From NCBI RefSeq assembly GCF_037325665.1, contig NC_090245.1:109032996-109096995 (forward strand): a stretch of 64,000 nucleotides of DNA, given 5' to 3'. Below the pieces are notes generated by a model. That model had not been told where the DNA came from, did no database searches, and worked only from the letters and a program-made list of their open reading frames with translations. Positions 1-10,288 of the stretch are shown here, piece by piece. A program made the translations under genes and the position numbers. Source of the DNA: Littorina saxatilis (Eukaryota > Mollusca > Gastropoda > Littorinimorpha > Littorinidae). Numbering within the stretch: position 1 is the first letter of the stretch; every line of letters begins with the position of its first letter.

Positions 1-616
1 AACCTGAAACAAGCGGTTTGTAACTGGAGTGAGACGGGACCGAGGTTAAACCTGAAACAAGCGGTTTGTAACTGGAGTGAGACGGGACCGAGGTTGAACC
101 TGAAACAAGCGGTTTGTAACTGGAGTGAGACGGGACCGAGGTTAAACCTGAAACAAGCGGTTTGTAACTGGAGTGAGACGGGACCGAGGTTAAACCTGAA
201 ACAAGCGGTTTGTAACTGGAGTGAGACGGGACCGAGGTTAAACCTGAAACAAGCGGTTTGTAACTGGAGTGAGACGGGACCGAGGTTAAACCTGAAACAA
301 GCGGTTTGTAACTGGAGTGAGACGGGACCGAGGTTAAACCTGAAACAAGCGGTTTGTAACTGGAGTGAGACGGGACCGAGGTTAAACCTGAAACAAGCGG
401 TTTGTAACTGGAGTGAGACGGGACCGAGGTTGAACCTGAAACAAGCGGTTTGTAACTGGAGTGAGACGGGACCGAGGTTAAACCTGAAACAAGCGGTTTG
501 TAACTGGAGTGAGACGGGACCGAGGTTAAACCTGAAACAAGCGGTTTGTAACTGGAGTGAGACGGGACCGAGGTTAAACCTGAAACAAGCGGTTTGTAAC
601 TGGAGTGAGACGGGAA
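1..616. repeat. 48-bp tandem array (about 13 copies)
   Basis: A 48-bp unit containing AAGCGGTTTGTAACTGGAGT is repeated almost perfectly from the window edge; copies differ mainly by A/G at one position. The period is a multiple of three, so a repetitive 16-residue reading frame stays open, which I regard as an artefact. The array lies downstream of xylanase exon 4 in the gene's direction, presumably in an intron. Confidence 0.95.
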
Positions 617-1123
617 GCTCCTGGGAGAACAAGTTGAACAAAAGTCGATTTGATTTGATGTGCACATCTTTGCATTTCTCTCAAATGAATCGCCTTGAAA
701 ATGTCAGTTTCCTGCAGTTCAACTGCAAAGCACATAAAACACATTAAACGGGACCGTAAGAACGCCGAAGACACACACCGGATTGAAACTGGTGTCATAC
801 CAGGCCTGAAAGTGGCGAGTATTTTACTCGCCATGGCGAGTAGAAACATGTAACTGGCGAGTAGAAATGTTCATCTACTCGCCAAATGTGAGTAAAGTTG
901 CTGAAACAAATTGTTGGTTTTGCCAGTAAAGTTTGCTCTCTGGCTAGTAAATTGTCAGAATAACTAGTCAATGGCGAGTACACCATTTCTTTGACTTTCA
1001 GGGCTGCATACGTTTAATTCAGACTCGAAAAATAATTAATAGCAAATCCACCGTCATTATGGTCTCATTGCAAACCAAACGGAAGCTATATTCATCCACA
1101 TGCGCAAAGTTACAATTTATTAC
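617..1123. other. Probable intron sequence with GGCGAGTA-type repeats
   Basis: No exon is recognised here. Between 810 and 985 the motif GGCGAGTA and variants recur in both orientations, including a near-perfect palindrome around 812-832. No GH10 catalytic sequence is seen on the minus strand, so the next xylanase exons should lie beyond the left edge. Confidence 0.5.
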
Positions 1124-1280
1124 CGGAAGTGAATGTCACCCATGCGCAGTTGGTTGATTCGTTGGTTGGCCTCTGTCTTCCAGTCAGCCAAGTCCGGTAA
1201 CTCTACAATGGTGACGTCATCAAGCAGGAAGTCTATGCTTATGTCTGGTGCCTGGATCTTTAGCTTGCTCAACGAAACCG
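1124..1280 (-). CDS. Xylanase-like gene exon 4 (CBM end, linker, GH10 lead-in)
   Basis: The acceptor TTTTCTATCCCCAG is strong and in phase 1; the donor CTTCCG|GTAATA is in phase 2. Residues VSLSKLKIQAPDISIDFLLD followed by DVTIVEL are the hallmark last strand of a CBM4_9 module. The W-K-T-E-A-N-Q-R-I segment corresponds to the region just before the first GH10 strand. Confidence 0.75.
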
Positions 1281-2168
1281 CTGGGGATAGAAAAGATAAA
1301 TCAATTTTTGGAATGTTTGTAACAAACAAAAATTCTCACTGGTGGATAAAGGTTGATTTTCAAATATCAATCCATCGCTCTTAAGTTGAGCGGTAACTTT
1401 GCACAGCTGTTTCCCTCTACATGCATGTGTGTTAACTGTGCACAGCTGTTTCCCTATGTACAGGGTGACCCAAAAAAAAGAGTACCCAAACAAAACGTCA
1501 TAAATTGAACAAAAATAAAGCAATCTTCATAAAATTTATTTACACACACAAGTAGCCTCTGCATGATTTGCACAGAAAAGTTTAGCGTTCTAGCTTGTCT
1601 TTCAGGAAAGTTATGCTCATTCTACAGAACATGCTCCAAATGGCCTCCCCCGGATTTAAATCCCCCAGATTTCTATCTTTGGGGGTTCCTGAAAGACAAC
1701 GTCTACAGGAACAACCCACAGACAATCACAGAACTCAAGAGAGCCATCACAACAACCATTCGCGGAATCTCGCAACAGGAGTGTGTGCGGGTGATTGATA
1801 ACTTTGCACGGCGAGTTCAAGTTTGCCTGCAGCGGCGCGGAGGCCATTTGGAGCATGTTCTGTAGAATGAGCATAACTTTCCTGAAAGACAAGCTAGAAC
1901 GCTACAATTTTCTGTGCAAATCAAACAGAGGCTACTTGTGTGTGTAAATAAATTTTATGAAGATTGCTTTATTTTTGTTCAATTTATGACGTTTTGTTTG
2001 GGTACTCTTTTTTGGGGGGGTCACCCTGCACATGCATGTGTGGTAACTGTGCACAGCTGTTTCCCTATACATGCATGTGCGGTAACTTTGCACAGCTGTT
2101 TCCCTCTACATGCATGTGTGGTTTCAAGCCATGCCGTTGGGAGAGGAGAGGATGGGAGAGGTTGAGTT

Positions 2169-2199
<31 letters not shown>

Positions 2200-3244
2200 A
2201 AGTGAGAGAGAGAAAGGAAGAGAGAGAGTGAAAGAGAGAGTGAGAGAGAGAGAGAAAGGAAGAGAGAGAGAGAGGGAGAGAAAGAGAGAGGGGGAGGGAG
2301 GGACAGAGAGAGGGGGATGGAGAGAGAGAGGGAGGGAGAGAGAGGGGTGGGGGAGGGAGAGAGAGAGTGAGGGGGAGAGATAGGAGGGAGAGCGAGAGAG
2401 GGGGAGGGAGGGAGAGAAGGGGAGGGAGGGAGAGATAGGGGGAGGGAGGGAGAGAGAGAGGGGGAGAGAGATAGGGAGAGAGAGAGAGAGAGAGCATCCG
2501 AACAGAATCTTACCCATTAATTTTAAGTGCAGGTAGTACACAACATTATGTCCTGCTTTGTTACCTTGTGTGGGAGCTCTGTTACCTTGTGTGGGAGCTC
2601 TGAAGAAGGCAGCCATGCGGAACCATCCATCCACTGAACGCACGGTAGTGTGGTAGGCCAGGTTCTCCTGGGAATGTTTACCTGCACTAACACCAAGACA
2701 TCACTACCTGCAGCTGGATGAGTATCAACCACGAAATTTACAAAGCATTCATTGAAAAAATGCGGATGAAAGTCGCTTGTTTATTTCAATGCTTGTTGTT
2801 TTCTCATTTGCTGGGAGATTCGTTAAACACATAACTCTCAGTGACACTATTGAACATGTCGTATGCATTTAGCGCTTATTTTCTCTTTGTTTCTCAGCAT
2901 TTAGGAACAGAGACGTTACTGACTGTTACCAATCGGGAATTGTTTTCTGTCGTCTAAACTCTTTGCTGGGGTTTCAACTCGAGTTGTACTTCTATCCACT
3001 CTGTACGTAAACTTTAATTACGATCACAGGTTAAAGGAGTGTTTCAAGAAAAACATCAACACTAAAATACAGTTTTGCAGAATTGACCACGCACACAGAC
3101 ACAGACACAGAGACATAGACATCGAAACAGAGACAGAGACACACACACACAGACACAGACACAGACACACAGACAGACCCAAATACACACACACACACAC
3201 ACACACATACATTTACACACACACACACACAAACACGCACATAC

Positions 3245-3281
<37 letters not shown>

Positions 3282-3298
3282 TTTACACACACACACAT

Positions 3299-3341
<43 letters not shown>

Positions 3342-3356
3342 AACACTCTCACACAA

Positions 3357-3387
<31 letters not shown>

Positions 3388-5913
3388 CACACAAACACAC
3401 AGACACACACACTGACACAAACACACACAAACACACACACAAACACACACACACACACACACACAAAGCTCTGACCAGTGCCGCTGTCCTGGTACTGCAT
3501 GATTGCCCGGTATTTTTGGAAGAGTGTGCCCGGCATGTCGGTGAGCTGTTTAACGTAGGCAGAGAACTTGTACATCTTGCCCGGGGTCAAGGTCACCAGC
3601 TGGGCGGGGCCTTGGTGCGAGTTATGCATCCTGTGTCAGTCATTAACAGGAATAACTAGTTATGCATGCTGTGTCAGTCATTAACAGAAATAATTAGTTA
3701 TACATCATGTGTCAGTCATTGACTGGAATAATTAGTTATGCAAGCTGCATTTCTATTTTTATTTTCTTACTTAATGATCCCATTACACATAAATGTGGGT
3801 AGCTTCCTCTCAGTGGACAGCTAGTAGCAATAAGGGTAGCTTCCTCTCAGTGGACAGCTAGCAGCAACAAGGGTAGCTTCCTCTCAGTGGACAGCTAGTA
3901 GCAACAAGGGTAGCTTCCTCTCAGTGGACAGCTAGTAGCAACAAGGGTAGCTTCCTCTCAGTGGACAGCTAGTAGCAACAAGGGTAGCTTCCTCTCAGTG
4001 GACAGCTAGCAGCAACAAGGGTAGCTTCCTCTCAGTGGACAGCTAGCAGCAATAAGGGTAGCTTCCTCTCAGTGGACAGCTAGCAGCAACAAGGGTAGCT
4101 TCCTCTCAGTGGACAGCTAGCAGCAACAAGGGTAGCTTCCTCTCAGTGGACAGCTAGCAGCAACAAGGGTAGCTTCCTCTCAGTGGACAGCTAGCAGCAA
4201 CAAGGGTAGCTTCCTCTCAGTGGACAGCTAGCAGCAACAAGGGTAGCTTCCTCTCAGTGGACAGCTAGTAGCAACAAGGGTAGCTTCCTCTCAGTGGACA
4301 GCTAGTAGCAACAAGGGTAGCTTCCTCTCAGTGGACAGCTAGCAGCAATAAGGGTAGCTTCCTCTCAGTGGACAGCTAGTAGCAACAAGGGTCGCTTCCT
4401 CTCAGTGGAAAGCTAGCAGCAAAAAGGGTAGCTTCCTCTCAGTGGACAGCTAGCAGCAACAAGAGTCGCTTCCTCTCAGTGGAAAGCTAGCAGCAACAAG
4501 GGTCGCTTCCTCTCAGTGGACAGCTAGTAGCAACAAGGGTAGCTTCCTCTCAGTGGACAGCTAGCAGCAATAAGGGTAGCTTCCTCTCAGTGGACAGCTA
4601 ATAGCAAGAAGGGTCGCTTCCTCTCAGTGGAAAGCTAGCAGCAACAAGGGTCGCTTCCTCTCAGTGGAAAGCTAGCAGCAACAAGGGTAGCTTCCTCTCA
4701 GTGGACAGCTAGTAGCAACAAGGGTAGCTTCCTCTCAGTGGACAGCTAGTAGCAATAAGGGTAGCTTCCTCTCAGTGGACAGCTAGCAGCAATAAAGGTA
4801 GCTTCCTCTCAGTGGACAGCTAGTAGCAACAAGGGTCGCTTCCTCTCAGTGGACAGCTAGCAGCAACAAGAGTCGCTTCCTCTCAGTGGACAGCTAGCAG
4901 CAATAAGGGTAGCTTCCTCTCAGTGGACAGCTAGTAGCAATAAGGGTAGCTTCCTCTCAGTGGACAGCTAGCAGCAATAAAGGTAGCTTCCTCTCAGTGG
5001 ACAGCTAGTAGCAACAAGGGTCGCTTCCTCTCAGTGGAAAGCTAGCAGCAACAAGGGTAGCTTCCTCTCAGTGGAAAGCTAGTAGCAATAAGGGTCGCTT
5101 CCTCTCAGTGGAAAGCTAGTAGCAATAAGGGTCGCTTCCTCTAAGTGGAAAGCTAGTAGCAATAAGAGGAGTCTTTAACTGTAATCATGCAATCACCTGC
5201 GCGATGGCAGAATGGCAGAGGTTCGTCACGCACGTCACGTTGGGACGACGGCTTTTCCTCTTTTTTGGTAGTCACCTATTGTCATGCCTGAGCCATGTCC
5301 AGAAGTCCTCAACCCCTACCACCGCGGGGGTTTTCAGAGCTCTATAAGCATCAAACGCTGTTAAGAAACTTATGGTGTTTAATTTTTGATACCCAAACTT
5401 GAGACACTGTAACATTGACACTTTACGCAGATCAACCATACTTGGGTTTTGTTTGAAAAACAAACGTTGAATAACATAATAATGCTAGATTTGTTTACCC
5501 AAACCTGACACTGTAGTGACCCCATATTGACCTTGAAATGTGTATGGGGTCACCATGCAGATGGACACTGCTCCTAACCAAGACTCATTGTCATTGATTA
5601 CTCAGGTGAGTCAAAAACCAACACAAAAACACAAACCAACCAACGCACCAACCAATCAACACGTCACAACCAACCAAAGTCCAAGAATGTATTACGTTTT
5701 GGTCGTAGATCTAATGAGCTAGTGGAAAGTGGTGACATGTGTCAAGACAGTCAGTCTTTCCTTACCCAGCAAACCCCAGCAAATAGACGAATTCCAGAAA
5801 TAACTCTGTCGGGTTTTTGTTGGTTGTAGAACAGTTGCTTTCCTTTTTACATTTAGTCAAGTTTTGACTAAATGTATTAACGTAGAGGGGGGAATCGAGA
5901 CGAGGGTCAAATG

Positions 5914-5956
<43 letters not shown>

Positions 5957-7447
5957 TGTGTGTGTGTGTAGAGCGATTCAGACTAAACTACTGGACCGAT
6001 CTTTATGAAATTTGACATGAGAGTTCCTGGGTATGAAATCCCCATACGTTTTTTTCATTTTTTTGATAAATGTCTTTGATGACGTCATATCCGGCTTTTC
6101 GTGAAAGTTGAGGCGGCACTGTCACGCCCTCATTTTTCAATTAAATTGGTTGAAATTTTGGTCAAGTAATCTTCGACGAAGCCCGGGGTTCGGTATTGCA
6201 TTTCAGCTTGGTGGCTTAAAAATTAATTAATGACTTTGGTCATTAAAAATCGGAAAATTGTAAAAAAAAAATAAAAATTTATAAAACGATCCAAATTTAC
6301 GTTTATCTTATTCTCCATCATTTGCTGATTCCAAAAATATATAAATATGTTATATTCGGATTAAAAACAAGCTCTGAAAATTAAATATATAAAAATTATT
6401 ATCAAAATTAAATTGTCCAAATCAATTTAAAAACACTTTCATCTTATTCCTTGTCGGTTCCTGATTCCAAAAACATATAGATATGATATGTTTGGATTAA
6501 AAACACGCTCAGAAAGTTAAAACAAAGAGAGGTACCGAAAAGAGTGCTATCCTTCTTAGCGCAACTGCTACCCCGCTCTTCTTGTCAATTTCACTGCCTT
6601 TGCCATGAGCGGTGGACTGACGATGCTACGAGTATACGGTCTTGCTGAAAAATGGCAGCTACTTGACTAAATGTTGTATTTTCGCCTTACGCGACTTGTT
6701 ATTTCCTTGCTTTTCCATAAAAACACGAAAGTAAGTTGCACGTGATCTTGTAGACTTGCCTCAGTGTTGCTATTAAATCAAGGGAAAGCAACTCTTCCAC
6801 TACCCTCAAACGGGTGTGCGACAAAAGGTCGAGGTTTACAATGTCGAGGCACAAAAGGTCGAGGTTTACAATGTCGAGGCACAAAAGGTCGAGGACATTT
6901 GGTCAAGAGTCAAAAGGTCGAGTGCGACAAAAGGTCGAAGGTGACAAAAGGTCAACAGCAAAACGTTTAAGGGACAAAAGGTCGAGGATTGGAAAAGGTC
7001 GAGGATTAAAATAAAGGTCGAGGATTAGAATAAAGGTCGAGGATTGAAAAAGGTCGAGGATTGAAAAAGGTCGAGGATTAGAATAAAGGTCGAGGATTAA
7101 GAATTTTGATTTCATTTTTAGTGTCCATTTAGTGACTCTTGACCAAATGTCCTCGACCTTTTGTGCCTCGACCTTTTGATCCTCGACGTTTTAGTTCTCA
7201 CCCCCCTGAAACACTTGACAGAGTTATTTCCGAACACCGTCCAGTCCAACATATCGGTATCCTACCTGCCAGCACACCTGAGCGAGTGAGACCCGCCGTG
7301 TGCATCAGACGACCGCGAGATGCTGAAACCGTCCGACTCCCAGTGGCCTCGAAGCTCGGATTCGAACCCATGGTTCTGCACCGCGTTTTGCTGCGCGGAC
7401 CCAAATGCTACCAAAAACGCACAACACACAAGCACCTTCGACCACAT
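1124..7447 (-). CDS. Xylanase-like gene, N-terminal part: signal peptide, CBM4_9 module, start of GH10
   Basis: The gene runs right to left in four coding exons: 7266-7447, 3476-3630, 2586-2681 and 1124-1280. Junction phases agree throughout (2, 1, 1, then an open phase 2 donor), giving about 196 residues. The protein starts with a hydrophobic signal peptide (MWSKVLVCCAFLVAFGSAQQ). A carbohydrate-binding module of the CBM4_9 type follows: NHGFES near its start, GPAQLVTLTPGKMYKFSAYV in the middle, FLLDDVTIVEL at its end. The final residues (DWKTEANQRINQLRMGDIHF) resemble the lead-in to a GH10 catalytic domain. The likely role is secreted plant-polysaccharide digestion, as known for gastropod GH10 xylanases. 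The catalytic part is outside the window, so the enzyme class is inferred. Confidence 0.75.
1392..2128. repeat. ~38-bp tandem repeat interrupted by a mariner-type element
   Basis: Copies of a unit containing CACAGCTGTTTCCCT and ATGCATGTG occur at 1392-1460 and resume at 2029-2128. The two parts join into one array if the TIR element 1461-2028 is removed. Confidence 0.7.
1461..2028. mobile_element. Short mariner-like element with ~190-bp inverted arms
   Basis: Starts CAGGGTGACCCAAAAAAAAG and ends with its inverted complement; the two arms match for roughly 190 bp with few differences. The centre encodes the C-terminal piece of a mariner-type transposase on the plus strand (about 1621-1862): WPPPDLNPPDFYLWGFLKD then NFARRVQVCLQRRGGHLEHV and a stop. 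PDLNPPDF carries the third catalytic Asp of a mariner-type triad. The N-terminal two thirds of the transposase are absent, so this is a non-autonomous internal-deletion derivative. A TA precedes the left end; the right flank is CA, so the target duplication is imperfect. Confidence 0.8.
2171..2494. repeat. GA-rich low-complexity tract
   Basis: About 320 bp of almost pure GA/GGA on the plus strand. It lies in the intron just downstream of xylanase exon 3. Reading frames across it are compositional artefacts. Confidence 0.95.
2586..2681 (-). CDS. Xylanase-like gene exon 3 (CBM strand)
   Basis: A 96-base exon with phase 1 at both ends, bounded by GTGCAG|GTAAAC and CACAAG|GTAACA. It encodes KHSQENLAYHTTVRSVDGWF then RMAAFFRAPTQ, joining smoothly to exon 2 and exon 4. 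A 21-bp tandem duplication places a second copy of the donor at about 2565, in frame, so two 5' splice sites exist. Confidence 0.7.
3096..3466. repeat. (CA)n-rich tract
   Basis: Interrupted CA dinucleotides, with CAAACACA and CATTTACA variants. It begins within about 10 bases of the xylanase exon 2 donor. Confidence 0.95.
3476..3630 (-). CDS. Xylanase-like gene exon 2 (CBM core)
   Basis: The exon opens after a TGACTGACACAG acceptor in phase 2 and ends at CACTG|GTCAGA in phase 1. It encodes HQGPAQLVTLTPGKMYKFSA followed by a strand ending QYQDSGT, the usual centre of CBM4_9 modules. The intron downstream of the donor starts almost at once with a long (GT)n tract. The acceptor is copied several times in the upstream intron (3621-3750). 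Confidence 0.75.
3621..3750. repeat. 38-bp tandem copies of the xylanase exon 2 acceptor
   Basis: Copies start at 3621, 3659, 3697 and 3735 (38-bp spacing; the last is partial). On the minus strand each full copy holds the TGACTGACACAG acceptor plus about 10 exonic bases. The real junction is the leftmost copy. Confidence 0.8.
3797..5166. repeat. 37-bp tandem array (about 37 copies)
   Basis: The unit contains GGGTAGCTTCCTCTCAGTGG followed by ACAGCTAGCAGCAACAA. Variants (AGC/CGC, GCAGC/GTAGC, GACAG/GAAAG) are shuffled along the array, suggesting unequal exchange. It lies in xylanase intron 1. Confidence 0.95.
5167..5848. other. Intron 1 sequence, nothing recognised
   Basis: No exon, repeat unit or domain was recognised. 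Short open frames on both strands show no conserved motif. Confidence 0.4.
5849..6701 (+). mobile_element. Interspersed element, family A, copy 1 (~850 bp)
   Basis: Begins with the palindrome TTTAGTCAAGTTTTGACTAA and ends CTTGACTAAATGT...CGCCTTACGCGACTTGTT. It contains a GT microsatellite, then AGAGCGATTCAGACTAAACT, GATGACGTCATATCCGGCTT and an AT-rich half. Copy 2 (17111-17972) is nearly collinear. No coding capacity; a non-autonomous family. Confidence 0.8.
6812..7195. repeat. AAAAGGTCGAGG repeat cluster with a 40-bp perfect inverted repeat
   Basis: The dodecamer AAAAGGTCGAGG recurs many times, first in 30-bp units. Arms at 6873-6912 and 7133-7172 are perfect inverted complements over 40 bp, separated by 220 bp. 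It lies about 70 bp inside xylanase intron 1, next to exon 1. Confidence 0.8.
7266..7447 (-). CDS. Xylanase-like gene exon 1 (start, signal peptide, CBM N-terminus)
   Basis: ATG at 7447 lies in an AAAACATG context and begins a typical signal peptide. An in-frame ATG 17 codons upstream (7498) is less likely because it would put a charged stretch before the hydrophobic core. The exon ends at a GGCAG|GTAGGA donor in phase 2. The last residues (AHGGSHSLRCAGR) match the CBM4_9 pattern in which G-x-(Y/H)-S-L-(R/K) precedes the next strand. Confidence 0.75.
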
Positions 7448-8126
7448 GTTTTGATGTAAAAAGGTGGCTTTTCTTGTGGAAGTACGGCGTTCCTGCACTC
7501 AATTGTAACGCAACAGCAATGCTTTTCGCTGTCGTTTTCTTTCAAACACTCATTTGTTTTCCGTTTCTTTTTCCGAAAGATGGCTGACCTCTGGTTCGGA
7601 CTGGTGCAAACAGGTCGTCTGTTCTGAAGGCTTACATTTGTTTTTTGCTTTAAGTCGGTTATTTTCGCTATCTCCGACCCCCTTTGTTGCGCACAGAAAG
7701 ACCCGCTTTACCTTTTTGAGGAGAAATAGGCTCCTGCTATCTTGAAAACTGGTGACCTGAATTCTTCACTACTCTGTCTTTCATTTCACCCATGCCGGAC
7801 TATGCCTCTTACATAAAACGTTTTCGCCCAACATTCCGACGCATACAGTCAGTGCGTGACAGTCTATTAATAGCACAATAGCAGTTTACAATGCAGATGC
7901 AGTTGATTTCTGTAGCAAGGACATACAGACAGATTTTTTTCAGACATACAATCCGCCATCTTTGTGGGCAATATGACAAGTTGGTTAAGATAAAATTTTA
8001 ATATTGTTGGTTATCTAAAAAAAAAAAAAAAAAAAGGATTTCGAGTTGTGTCTGACACTGTCAGTTGAATATCTGTCCAACGGATGAGGGAGCAAAACTG
8101 CGACAACAGGAAAACATTCTTAAAAG

Positions 8127-8156
8127 CAAAGGAATACTGAGTACAGTATTCCTTTG
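8127..8156. repeat. Perfect 13-bp hairpin
   Basis: CAAAGGAATACTG, a 4-base loop AGTA, then CAGTATTCCTTTG. The following ~50 bp (to about 8200) recur inverted near 58433-58487, so this is probably one end of a small interspersed repeat. Confidence 0.7.
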
Positions 8157-8593
8157 TTTTTTAACTTTGTTCATCTTACCACAGTCACTTCGTTCTTTAG
8201 ATTAGGAAAACATTCTGGTAATTTAGGGAAAACCCTTGGATGCAATAACAGAATAAAACAAGTCTGTGAAAGCGATATATCAGACCATTCAGTCAACCTG
8301 TCGGCCTGACACGATTGGACATCGACACTGAAACATCAGATCGGCCATCGTTGAGACTACTAGAACTTGGATAGACGAAACCCTCAAACCGAGACGTGTG
8401 GAGCTGGTCTCAGCACAGAATGCCAAAAAAAAGAGCTAATTTGCAAAATCCCAATTTCTTTCAGGTGAAGCACATATTGAAACACATCATATCTATATAT
8501 TTTGGATTTTGGGAAAACTAATAGGCCTACATTTTGAAGTTTCAAAGCTGAAATGCAGTCCCATAGTTTGAAAGGAATCGCTGTGCAAACACA

Positions 8594-8603
8594 CACATAC
8601 ACA

Positions 8604-8666
<63 letters not shown>

Positions 8667-8721
8667 TCACACATACAAACACACTCTCTCACTCCCTCCT
8701 TCTCTCTCTCTCTCTCTCGCT

Positions 8722-8764
<43 letters not shown>

Positions 8765-8915
8765 CCTTTTTCACACGCACACACATACACACTACTCTCT
8801 CTCTCTCTCGTTATGGCTTCTCAAAGGAAGGCCAGTACATACAAATACACAAAAGCCGCCAGACCACATCACAAACAGAACTGAACAATCCCCAGGTGTT
8901 GCTCACATAGAGAGA

Positions 8916-8995
<80 letters not shown>
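8594..8995. repeat. (CT)n and (CA)n microsatellites
   Basis: CT tract at about 8607-8654, mixed CT/CA to about 8809, then a CA tract at about 8917-8992. The last tract belongs to the Helitron-like copy that follows. Confidence 0.95.
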
Positions 8996-8996
<1 letters not shown>

Positions 8997-9659
8997 AAGC
9001 CGTATCTATAGAGAGATAGATGACAGTGTATTTTTCGCGTGGCTATAAATTGATTCGACCTTTGCACTTTTACAGTGAGGATAATTTACGGGTCCAATTT
9101 ACGCTCTGGACACTGCGGTGACCTTCTAAAAATAGTAACAGAACGCCGGGAATATCCGAAGACGCCCCACTCATACTATAGTGCACCATACGAAGGAAGG
9201 GAGGTAAACGCTGAAAACCTGGAGAAGATGAGAAGATAAGGAAGAGTTACTTATAATGGTGAAATGAACACAAAAACCAAAATCGGTTCAGCGCTGCGCG
9301 CTGAGAGCACGTGTTGAAATATCTCATCGATGATATTGTGTCCGGGGTGTAGCTGAATACGGTGTCCAAATTTGAAAAAGATCCACCGAGAACTTTGGCT
9401 TTGGTGTGTCGGTATGGGGGCCCGAGTAGCTGAGGTGGAACCAAAATAGCTGAGGTGGAACCAAAATCGGTTCAGCGCTGCGCGCTGAGAGCACGTGTTG
9501 AAATATCTCATCGATGAGGTTGTGTCCGGGGTCTCTCTGAATAAGCCCACCAAATTTGAAGCAGATCCATCGAGAACTTTGGCCGTGCATCGCGAAGACA
9601 CAGATACACAGACACACACACACACAGACACACACAAGTCGTATATATATATATATAGA
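8809..9659 (-). mobile_element. Helitron-like element, copy 1 (lacks its 3' ~300 bp)
   Basis: Nearly identical to 31199-32020. On the minus strand it starts TCTATATATATATATACGAC, preceded by host A, and includes CA/GT tracts and duplicated blocks holding TTCAGCGCTGCGCGCTGAG. The GC-rich hairpin and CTAG end seen in copies 2 and 3 are missing. Confidence 0.7.
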
Positions 9660-9662
9660 TGA

Positions 9663-9780
9663 TTGAATTTTTATATGTTATGTTCGTCTGTCTTTATGTG
9701 TTGTATAAAGGACAGGTTGGAAGAATAGGCTTTGCCTAAAACCTTTATCCTTTTGTAATAAAGGTCCGAGTCTGAGTCTG
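9663..9780 (+). mobile_element. Probable LINE 3' tail
   Basis: The segment ends CCTTTTGTAATAAAGGTCCG followed by repeated GAGTCT, the usual look of a LINE 3' end with a short-repeat tail. It runs into a long TC microsatellite. No coding part is visible. Confidence 0.35.
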
Positions 9781-9856
<76 letters not shown>

Positions 9857-10066
9857 CTATCTCTCTCTCACACATACACAAAGACTCATGCGGACACAAA
9901 CCAGAATTTGAGTCAAATGTTTTAGTTAGCTCACAACCAAAAGCAAAACAATCACGATCGTCACTGAAGTACAGACAGACAGACAGACAGACAGACAGTC
10001 AGACAGAGAGACATACAGACAAACAAAATGATGACAGACAGACAGACAGACAGACAGGGAAAGAGA
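9777..10066. repeat. (TC)n and (GACA)n microsatellites
   Basis: TC tract at 9777-9853, then two GACA tracts around 9971-10000 and 10034-10058. The second lies directly beyond the expected donor of the orphan GPCR exon. Confidence 0.95.
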
Positions 10067-10085
10067 CAGACAAAGCGTGACGCAG

Positions 10086-10288
10086 CCATAGGCATCCAGC
10101 AGACAACGTAGACTCCAATGATGATAGATACGGTCTTTGCGTATTTCCACGTGTGAGTTGACACTAAGACGGAGGAGCCAAGCGTCCTAGCGGTCATGGC
10201 GGCGGCGTGTTGCCTGGCAACCAGGAACAGCTTGACGTACACTACAGCCATCACCACGATAGGAATGATGATACTAAGCGCGTAAAAC
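10086..10288 (-). pseudogene. Orphan GPCR exon (transmembrane helices 5-6)
   Basis: The translation FYALSIIIPIVVMAVVYVKL then FLVARQHAAAMTAR...YAKTVSIIIGVYVVCWMP is homologous to exon 4 of the GPCR at 42678-42892 (YGKLFCVARRHATAIAAM...CWLP). The acceptor TTGTATTGTACAG|G is in phase 2, as in the paralogue. At the position where the paralogue has a phase 1 CACAG|GTAGGC donor, this copy reads ATGG|CTGCGT, so no GT donor is present there. No TM1-4 or TM7 exon was found nearby on this strand. I read it as a relic of a duplicated GPCR gene; an undetected split gene is possible. Confidence 0.6.

Noticed and set aside
94-747. Long frame of 16-residue repeats
   Set aside because: It follows only from a 48-bp tandem array whose period is a multiple of three; no start context, splice signals or domain.
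2021-2643. Ser/Leu/Pro-rich frames
   Set aside because: Translation of the GA/CT low-complexity tract; only the last codons near 2586-2643 belong to a real exon.
3797-5166. CRISPR-like array
   Set aside because: The whole unit repeats without unique spacers, and the setting is a eukaryotic intron.
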